From: Paraburkholderia xenovorans LB400
GTDB lineage: Bacteria; Pseudomonadota; Gammaproteobacteria; Burkholderiales; Burkholderiaceae
NCBI RefSeq assembly: GCF_000013645.1
Contig: NC_007952.1
Span: 2,852,001-2,916,000, forward strand
Reading direction: 5' to 3'
Length of the DNA stretch: 64,000 nt
Of this stretch, positions 58,304-64,000 are shown in pieces (positions within the stretch are counted from its first letter, which is position 1; every line of letters starts with the position of its first letter). The notes beneath the pieces were generated by a model. That model was not told where the DNA came from, did not search any database, and saw only the letters and a list, made by a program, of their open reading frames with translations. A program made the position numbers and the translations under genes.

Positions 58304-59151
58304 GTCTCAGCATCAAGATGAAGCGTTCGCTGTGGTGCTGGCTCGCGCTGTCGCCGCTGGTCGTGGTGGTGCTGTTTCCGTTTGCCGTCATGCTGTTCAC
58401 CGCTTTGAAGCCGGCGTCAGAGATATTTGTCTACCCGGCGCGGTGGCTGCCGGTGCATTGGCAGTGGAGCAATTTCTCCGACATGTGGGTGGCTGCCAAT
58501 TTCGGCGTGGCGCTGCGCAACAGCACGGTGATCAGCTTGCTGTCGACCGCGCTTGCGCTGGCCGTCAGTCTGCCGGCCGCTTATGCGTTGGCGAGATTTC
58601 CGTTTCGCGGACGCGGCTTCTACCGTCAGTTTCTGCTCGTGACGCAGATGCTGTCGCCTATTCTGCTCGTGGTCGGGTTGTTCCGGCTGGCGGCGATGAT
58701 TCCTTATGGCGACGGCAACCTGGTGGACTCCAGAATCGGCGTGATCGTGTCTTACGCAGCCTTCAATATCGCGTTCGCCGTGTGGATGCTGTCTTCGTAC
58801 TTTCAGACGGTGCCGCGCGATCTGGAAGAGTCTGCGTGGCTCGAAGGATGCGGACGGACCAAGGCGGTCTTCAAGGTGTTCCTGCCGCTCGCGGTGCCTG
58901 CGATTGTCGTCACCGCGATCTTCACATTCATCAACGCGTGGAACGAGTTCGCTGTGGTTTATACGTTGATCCGCTCGCCGGAAAACAAGACGCTGACCGT
59001 GCAGGTCACCGACATGGTTGCCGGGAAATACGTGGTGGAGTGGCATCTGGTCATGGCCGCCACGCTCTGCGCGACGCTGCCGGTTTCGGTTGTGTTCGCG
59101 TGGCTACAGCGGTATCTGGTGAAGGGACTCGCGTTGGGCGCGGTGAAGTAG
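58300..59151 (+). CDS. Sugar ABC permease 2 (MalG/UgpE type)
   Basis: 283 residues, six helices, EAA-type loop LEESAWLEGCGRTKAVFKVFLPLAVP. Forms the channel with permease 1 and the ATPase encoded at 53751. Ends before a bidirectional stem-loop. Confidence 0.94.
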   Translation: MSLSIKMKRSLWCWLALSPLVVVVLFPFAVMLFTALKPASEIFVYPARWLPVHWQWSNFSDMWVAANFGVALRNSTVISLLSTALALAVSLPAAYALARFPFRGRGFYRQFLLVTQMLSPILLVVGLFRLAAMIPYGDGNLVDSRIGVIVSYAAFNIAFAVWMLSSYFQTVPRDLEESAWLEGCGRTKAVFKVFLPLAVPAIVVTAIFTFINAWNEFAVVYTLIRSPENKTLTVQVTDMVAGKYVVEWHLVMAATLCATLPVSVVFAWLQRYLVKGLALGAVK

Positions 59152-59221
59152 CTTCTGCGGGAAGGCACGGCGGGTGGCGGCCTGCCATCGCGTTCGTCGT
59201 GCGGCGTTGCCGCGTTTGTCG

Positions 59222-59251
59222 GAGCGCGAGCCCGTGTAACGGGTCGCGCTC
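59222..59251. terminator. Stem-loop between convergent permease and DUF1330 genes
   Basis: GAGCGCGA-(G)-CCCGT / ACGGG-TCGCGCTC, a 13-bp stem with one bulge and a 3-base loop. No clear T-run. Confidence 0.5.
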
Positions 59252-59266
59252 GCTTCATGCTTCGTG

Positions 59267-59560
59267 TTACTCCGTGCCGCGCACAATCCGCAGGTCGCGC
59301 TCGACGCCATCGCCCAGCGCCTCCAGCGCCTTCTTGTAGGCATCGCTTTCATAGGCGGCGACGGCCGCTTCGTAGGTCGGAAACTCGATGACGACCGTAC
59401 GCTCCTTCAAGCCCTGCTCACGGGCCTCGTCCGCCACGCCACGCACGATGAACTTGCCGCCGGCAGCCGCCACGGCAGGCGCGGCGAGCTGCGCATACGC
59501 GGCCAGTTTTGCCGCGTCCTTCGTTGCGCGGTATGACGTCACCCAATATCCCTTGCTCAT
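59267..59560 (-). CDS. DUF1330 protein
   Basis: 97 residues, dimeric ferredoxin-like alpha/beta fold (MSKGYWVTSYRATKD, RTVVIEFPTYEAAVAAYES). Family function unknown. Monocistronic, convergent with the permease operon. Confidence 0.9.
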   Translation of the reverse strand: MSKGYWVTSYRATKDAAKLAAYAQLAAPAVAAAGGKFIVRGVADEAREQGLKERTVVIEFPTYEAAVAAYESDAYKKALEALGDGVERDLRIVRGTE

Positions 59561-59836
59561 TTGAAGCTCCTTTCAACGTTGGAAAAGCAGTCGTTGTCGT
59601 GCACGACGGCAAAGACGGATTATGACGCTTGCCGGCATCCCCGTTGCCCGCAGGGTCAATCGTCGGCATTGCGGTGGTGAATTGTAAGACCCCGGCTTGC
59701 ATGCCGTCTCGAACGAAGGCCTGCAAATACCGGCAATTCCGGTTACGCTGTTTGCAGTTGTCGCTCTCGAACCGGAGCCGGCACGCAACGGATTATCTCC
59801 ACCGCAACTATCTCGCATGGCACCAGGAACACCCCG

Positions 59837-60502
59837 ATGACACAAGCGCTCACCATCGATTTTGTCTCCGATATCGCATGCCCGTGGTGCGCAATCGGCC
59901 TCTCCTCGCTCCAGCTCGCACTATCGCGCCTTGGCGACGCGGTCGACGCGCGAATCGTCGTGCACCCGTTCGAGCTGAATCCGGACATGGGGCCGGACGG
60001 CGAGACCATTGTCGAGTATCTCGGCAAGAAATACGGGCGTACGCCGGAGCAGATCGCCGAAACGCACGCGGCGATCCGCGAGCGCGGTGCGAGCGTCGGT
60101 TTCACGTTCGGCCCGCGCACGCACGTCTACAACACGTTCGACGCGCACCGTCTGCTGCATTGGGCCGGTATCAAAGGCGAGCAGCTGCCGCTCAAGCTGG
60201 CGCTGCTACGGGCTTACCACTCCGAAGGCAAGGACACGAGCGACCACGAAGTGCTGATCGAAGCGGCGCAATCCGTGGGGCTCGACGCCGCGCAGGCTCG
60301 CGACGTATTGCAAAACGGAACATACGCGGCGGAAGTTCGGGCGGAGGAGCGGAATAACGAGGCGATGGGCATCCAGTCGGTGCCGGCCATTATCTTCAAC
60401 CGCCGCTACCTGGTGAGCGGCGGGCAACCCGTGGAAACTTTCGAGCAAGTCATCCAGCAGATTCTGGCCGAAGCGAAGAACGACGCTTTGCAGGACACGT
60501 AA
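59837..60502 (+). CDS. DsbA-family oxidoreductase, FrnE type
   Basis: 221 residues: thioredoxin-like fold with C-P-W-C at about 15-18 (FVSDIACPWCAIG), FELNPDM, and SVPAIIFNRRYLVSG with the cis-Pro. No signal peptide, so cytoplasmic, like FrnE proteins tied to oxidative-stress resistance. Confidence 0.92.
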   Translation: MTQALTIDFVSDIACPWCAIGLSSLQLALSRLGDAVDARIVVHPFELNPDMGPDGETIVEYLGKKYGRTPEQIAETHAAIRERGASVGFTFGPRTHVYNTFDAHRLLHWAGIKGEQLPLKLALLRAYHSEGKDTSDHEVLIEAAQSVGLDAAQARDVLQNGTYAAEVRAEERNNEAMGIQSVPAIIFNRRYLVSGGQPVETFEQVIQQILAEAKNDALQDT

Positions 60503-60629
60503 GGCCGCGCATTGCCACGCGCCGGCAACGCCGCGCGCGCTGGAAGATGGAACGGCTGCGCTTCTGAGGCGCTTCTGAACCGGACCGTTCCGGTTGACTG
60601 ACGGCCTCGAACCCCGCGCCTGCACTATG

Positions 60630-60659
60630 ACGTATGCCCGGCAGATGCCGGGCATACGT
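60630..60659. terminator. Strong stem-loop between FrnE and porin genes
   Basis: Fourteen-bp inverse arms ACGTATGCCCGGCA/TGCCGGGCATACGT around GA. It serves two convergent genes; only a short T-rich tail. Confidence 0.75.
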
Positions 60660-60687
60660 ATTGACACATCACTCGACGCCGGGCTGC

Positions 60688-61848
60688 CTAGAACGCGTGA
60701 CGCATACCCACGGTAACCGCCACTTGCGTGTTGGTCGCCGACGGCGACAACGTGTTGATCATGGCATGCGAAAGTACGGAGTCGGCAGGCGCACCGTGCA
60801 CGTTCTGATAGACGCCTTCAAGATAGAAGTCGGTGCGCTTGCTGATCGCGTAGTCGGTCTGCAGCATGGCCGTATTCCATCCCGGCGAAGAACCGTTATA
60901 TGCGCCATGCGTGTACGTGTACGCGCCCGATACGGTCACCGCCGGCGTGAGCGCGTACTTGGCGTTCACTTCGTAATTGTCGAGGCGCAACGAGCCGTTC
61001 AGCGATCCGGCAGACGTATCGCCCGCACCGAGGTAGCTGCCCGTGCCGAAGGAGAACACGCCCGACGCGTTGTCGATCTGGCTATGGCTCCAGACCAGCC
61101 CGACCGTAGCGGGCCCGAACGTGTAATTGCCGCCCAGCGACCAGATACGCTGGCGTTGCGCGAGGAAGTTCGCGCTTGCATCGCCCGACGTCACCGCGCC
61201 GCTGCCGTCGCCCGCGTTGTTCAGTTGCAGGTAGCCCGCAGCAAGATTCAGCGGACCCTGCGCATACGAAATGCCAAAGCCGTATGACCGGTTATTGCCG
61301 AAGTCGCCCGCCTTGTTGCTGAACGAATACATCGTTTCGAACGTGACGCCGCGGTAAGTCGGGCTCGCGTACTTGACCGAGTTGTTGATGACGACGGAAT
61401 TCGCAGAAAGGTTGTCGTTTTCGAACGGATGCGCGGCCATGCTACCGCCCCACGTGTTGAATTCCGCCGTGAGCGGTCCGACGAGGTCGTTCATCACGTC
61501 GAACTGGCGGCCGAACGTCAAGGTACCGAAAGGATCGCTTTGCAGGCCGACCCATGCCTGAGAGCCGAAACCGTCACCGGAGAATGCCTGGGCGCCATTG
61601 TTCAGCAGGAAGCCTTGCTCGAGTTTGAAGACCGCGTGCAAGCCGCCCCCCAGATCCTCCGAACCCTTGAGACCGAACACCGTGTTCTGCGTCGAACTGG
61701 TCACTTCCTGCCAATTACTGTGCCCAAGCTGATTGTTCGTGTAAACCAATCCAGTATCGATGAGGCCGTAGAGGGTCACGCTGCTTTGCGCATGCGCCGA
61801 CATCGTAAATGCGCCGAAGAGCGCGACCGAGAGTAAAGACTTTTTCAT
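60688..61848 (-). CDS. Outer-membrane porin, OmpC-like Gram-negative type
   Basis: 386 residues: signal peptide (MKKSLLSVALFGAFTMSAHA) then a 16-strand trimeric beta-barrel typical of Burkholderiales (SSVTLYGLIDTGLVYTNN, LEQGF, FGRQFD, and a terminal Phe in VGMRHAF). The start at 61848 is fixed by the signal peptide. Abundant general diffusion channel. Confidence 0.95.
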   Translation of the reverse strand: MKKSLLSVALFGAFTMSAHAQSSVTLYGLIDTGLVYTNNQLGHSNWQEVTSSTQNTVFGLKGSEDLGGGLHAVFKLEQGFLLNNGAQAFSGDGFGSQAWVGLQSDPFGTLTFGRQFDVMNDLVGPLTAEFNTWGGSMAAHPFENDNLSANSVVINNSVKYASPTYRGVTFETMYSFSNKAGDFGNNRSYGFGISYAQGPLNLAAGYLQLNNAGDGSGAVTSGDASANFLAQRQRIWSLGGNYTFGPATVGLVWSHSQIDNASGVFSFGTGSYLGAGDTSAGSLNGSLRLDNYEVNAKYALTPAVTVSGAYTYTHGAYNGSSPGWNTAMLQTDYAISKRTDFYLEGVYQNVHGAPADSVLSHAMINTLSPSATNTQVAVTVGMRHAF

Positions 61849-62210
61849 ACTTGTTGGCTCCGTGATCGTGATCAAGCAGTAATTGAGGGGCTCAATTGCT
61901 CTTTCCACCAGCGCCATGACCGCACATGCAATACGTTTGCATCCGTTGTTGCGCAAACTGCGAGAAGCATAAGGTGTTGTTTTTTGATTATTGCGCGCCA
62001 CGTCATTTCAATGGCCTGGCCATTGTGCGCGCTGATTTATTGCATGGTTTTCAAATCGGCTCAATGAACGCGTACCAGCCAGTGCGGCGGAAAACGAGCA
62101 GTCCAATCATAGGGCGATGAAAATAAATGGGGTGTCAAAAAAATTAGCCCCGTGGCGCGAAAAGAACAATGAGGGGACGAAGCTTAACGTTTTCCGGTAT
62201 GCGCCGCGAG
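61849..62210. other. AT-rich spacer upstream of the porin gene
   Basis: 362 bases, less G+C-rich than the neighbourhood. It must carry the porin promoter and probably a long leader that could be a small-RNA target. No ORF or repeat recognised. Confidence 0.35.
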
Positions 62211-62795
62211 TCAGCGTTTTTTGAAAGTGCTATACAACGTCTTTGCAAGCGTGCTCAATTCGCCACCCTGCTCGCGAAGCGAAGCGATCTCTTCACCGCT
62301 CTCCAATGTCTCTTCGACTCTGCGGGCGCGGTCTCGCGCGACGGCATCCAGGATCGCCTGCGGCAGAGCAGCCAGTTGATCGACCACCTCGAAACCGCCT
62401 AAACCGGTGAGCATCGGATTGTCGGAGCCGCTGAGCATGGATCGTGCGTCGGCTTTGAACAGCACCAGCGGCTTGCCCGCGTGCCACGCAAGCGACGCCT
62501 CGACAACCGTGCCTTCATCGGCAACGCGGCCGTTGAGATTGGCGACGACCGCATCACAGCGCCTGAGCAACTGGTACGTATCCAGACTGAAGATTGCTCG
62601 GTCGAGGATATGCGCGGCTTCTTCGACCGAGGCGCCGAGTTTCTCGAGCTCGGGCTTGAGCTTCGCGAACTCCAGACCGTCGCGATGCGGAAGAAATGTC
62701 GTCAAACTCGCAGCCTCCAATGTGGCTGCGATCGAATCCATTTCCGATCGCTCGGCGGCATTGAAGAGCGGCCCTGCGCAATACACCCGTAGCAT
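62211..62795 (-). CDS. Nucleoside 2-deoxyribosyltransferase-like protein
   Basis: 194 residues: VYCAGPLFNAAERSEMD is the start of the family fold, and the D-E-G-T-V-V-E-A-S-L-A motif carries the catalytic Glu. It transfers or hydrolyses deoxyribosyl groups in nucleotide salvage or sanitation. A helical 40-residue tail is extra. Single gene. Confidence 0.88.
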   Translation of the reverse strand: MLRVYCAGPLFNAAERSEMDSIAATLEAASLTTFLPHRDGLEFAKLKPELEKLGASVEEAAHILDRAIFSLDTYQLLRRCDAVVANLNGRVADEGTVVEASLAWHAGKPLVLFKADARSMLSGSDNPMLTGLGGFEVVDQLAALPQAILDAVARDRARRVEETLESGEEIASLREQGGELSTLAKTLYSTFKKR

Positions 62796-62995
62796 CGTTT
62801 TGCGTCCCCTGAGGATGGCGGAATCGTGAGGTACTCCGGCAACGAGCGTGTCGGCGCCCGGTTGCCAGGAGCGTTTACGATAACGACGGGCGAAGCAAAG
62901 TCAATGTGGAGCGTGTCGGTCGGGTTACTTCCCGGTGCAGTCGGAGCAAGGGCCAGCAGTTGGCCTGTGAACGCGCTCGCCCCTACGGCTGCCAT

Positions 62996-63436
62996 TCAGT
63001 CGTCGTGCCGATGCTTGTGATGACGCTTGCGCGGCCGGTAGCTGCGGGAATAGTCGTCCGCATACGAGTTGGAGCGCGAGAGGTTGCCGCCGAGCGCCGA
63101 ACCCGCACCGCCGCCTAATGCAGCGCCGACCAGACCGCCGCCGCGGCCGCCCATCGCATTGCCCGCCGCCGTGCCCGCACCGCCGCCGAGCGCACCGCCG
63201 ATAATCGCGCCCGTGCGCTCCCTGCGGCTCGACGTGACCGCGCCTCCCGCGCCACCGCCGACTGCGCCGCCGAGCACGGCGCCGGTGCTGCCGCCCAATG
63301 CGCCACCCACTGCCGCGCCGGCGACACCGCCAAGCGCGCCGCCAAGCGCGTTATTCATATCGCCGGCCAGCGCCGACCACGATGCCGAAGCGGTAAGCAC
63401 TGCAACGGCAACCATCCGGAGGATTCTGTTCGACAT
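62996..63436 (-). CDS. Exported glycine-zipper protein
   Basis: 146 residues: signal peptide (ending S-A-L-A), a Gly/Ala-rich region of repeated GGALGG/GGAVGGG units (about 30-118), and a His/Arg/Lys-rich tail (RKRHHKHRHDD). Glycine zippers insert in or line the outer membrane or periplasm. The His tail could bind metal. Start 63436 from the signal peptide; the frame extends to 63610. Confidence 0.85.
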   Translation of the reverse strand: MSNRILRMVAVAVLTASASWSALAGDMNNALGGALGGVAGAAVGGALGGSTGAVLGGAVGGGAGGAVTSSRRERTGAIIGGALGGGAGTAAGNAMGGRGGGLVGAALGGGAGSALGGNLSRSNSYADDYSRSYRPRKRHHKHRHDD

Positions 63437-63762
63437 AAAAGTCCTTTCATTGTTTGGGACGGCGCCGAGTATAGCCGTGCTTTTGAAAGGTTTTTGTAAC
63501 CACGTCACTTCACATCCGTAAGACGTGTAACAAAATAATCCGGGGGTTTGAGGAGGGGGGTATTTCGCTGGTGGAATGCGACGCCTTATGGGCACGCTGG
63601 TGCGCTGCACGACCCGTGCTTTGAAAGCCGCTGGCTGATATGGGAGGAGAAGGCCGCCGGTCTTTTTCAGCCATCTTACGGATAGCTAATCATCCGGCTT
63701 TCGTGCCGATAGTACTCGCAGGCTGCCGTAGATCGTCAGCCCGCCAACCACCTGTTCGAATC
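63437..63762. other. Spacer with no recognised feature
   Basis: 326 bases between the glycine-zipper start and the stop of the right-edge gene. It must contain the glycine-zipper promoter near its left end. Nothing else was recognised. Confidence 0.3.
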
Positions 63763-64000
63763 TTATCTGTGCCGCGTCTTCTTCAGCTCGATGGTTTCGA
63801 ACAGTTCGTAGTTCTGCGTCGGTGTTTGATCCGCGCCGGGCGCGTGATAGTAGTTCATCGTAATCGTGGTCTCGCCGCCCGGATGCCCCGGATCATGATC
63901 GAACACGGCAATGCCATAACCGGTGCCGGTATCGCGTTGCGCCGACCAGATCGCGTCTTCCACGGCGTCCGCGCCCGCGCGTACGAACGTGCCTGCCGTC
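63763..64000 (-). CDS. C-terminal end of a gene entering from the right edge
   Basis: The frame stays open to the edge and gives 78 residues (…AGADAVEDAIWSAQR, GYGIAVFDHDPG, ending ELKKTRHR). The stretch VFDHDPGHPGGETTITMNYY resembles C-terminal beta-sandwich ends of metallophosphoesterases, but too little is visible to name it. An internal ATG at 63963 is probably not the start. Confidence 0.5.
   Translation of the reverse strand, partial: TAGTFVRAGADAVEDAIWSAQRDTGTGYGIAVFDHDPGHPGGETTITMNYYHAPGADQTPTQNYELFETIELKKTRHR

Noticed and set aside
1..64000. tRNA, rRNA, CRISPR or prophage genes
   Set aside because: No cloverleaf-type T-arm sequence, rRNA segment, spaced direct-repeat array or phage structural gene was recognised on reading both strands.

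Overview
The window reads as a chromosomal segment of a Burkholderiales bacterium, most likely Paraburkholderia or a close relative. This rests on the high G+C, the dense small-operon layout, the Burkholderia-type OmpC-like porin, the DUF4399, DUF2783, DUF3303, DUF3309 and DUF1330 proteins, the many LysR/GntR/IclR/LacI regulators, and the tight ATGA/GTGA gene overlaps. No rRNA, tRNA, CRISPR array or insertion sequence was seen.

Region A (1-15.3 kb) is the most unusual part: a peptide-export and phospho-signalling island. A leftward set encodes a double-glycine peptide (7452-7171), a NodT/OprM-type outer-membrane factor, a large two-FHA-domain membrane protein, an HlyD-type adaptor, a cytoplasmic SurA/parvulin-like isomerase, and the cNMP-binding start of a gene that runs off the left edge (probably a cNMP/C39-peptidase ABC exporter). 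Next to it lie two DUF4399 proteins, an exported caspase/formylglycine-enzyme-like protein, and a membrane Ser/Thr kinase with a DUF4384-like tail. Then comes a run of four more small peptides. Three kinds of leader place Gly-Gly at residues 25-26 and share an L-x-I-(K/R)-D-L...L-D-x-x-A-M-x-A-(V/I)-x-G-G pattern. The peptide genes are preceded by textbook sigma-54 promoters (GG-N10-GC), each followed almost at +1 by a GAGCA/TGCTC hairpin. A 0.95-kb two-peptide cassette is repeated almost identically 13.25 kb away (26.8-27.75 kb). The likely model is conditional, RpoN-dependent production of Asn-rich secreted peptides, exported by a dedicated type I system wired to Ser/Thr phosphorylation.

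Region B (15.4-26.6 kb), lying between the two cassette copies, is a translationally coupled catabolic operon: two isocitrate-lyase/PEP-mutase family lyases, a LeuC/LeuD-type hydro-lyase and an ABC importer. It is followed by GntR and LysR regulators, a glutaredoxin-DinB-like fusion and a second GntR.

Region C (28-39.4 kb) holds DUF3303, a TetR regulator with a large palindromic operator, an MFS carrier, a tiny DUF3309 protein and an SDR. It then has a LacI-controlled acid-sugar operon: TRAP transporter, VOC protein, RuBisCO-like protein and DUF1537 kinase.

Region D (39.5-51 kb) contains a 24-residue membrane peptide, Lrp/AsnC and an MFS carrier. A Fur-box-led trio follows (59-aa ORF, unknown 159-aa protein, degenerate phosphopantetheinyl-transferase-like protein) converging on a canonical Sfp-type PPTase. 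An aromatic-degradation set (MFS, DUF2783, FAD hydroxylase, MBL-fold protein) is divergent from two coupled IclR regulators.

Region E (51-64 kb) has a Fic protein behind an array of TAATCGTTTT repeats, and a divergent sugar/polyol module (RpiR, ABC ATPase and SDR leftward; binding protein and two permeases rightward). DUF1330, a FrnE-like DsbA protein, a porin, a nucleoside deoxyribosyltransferase-like protein, a glycine-zipper protein and the tail of a gene entering from the right complete the window.
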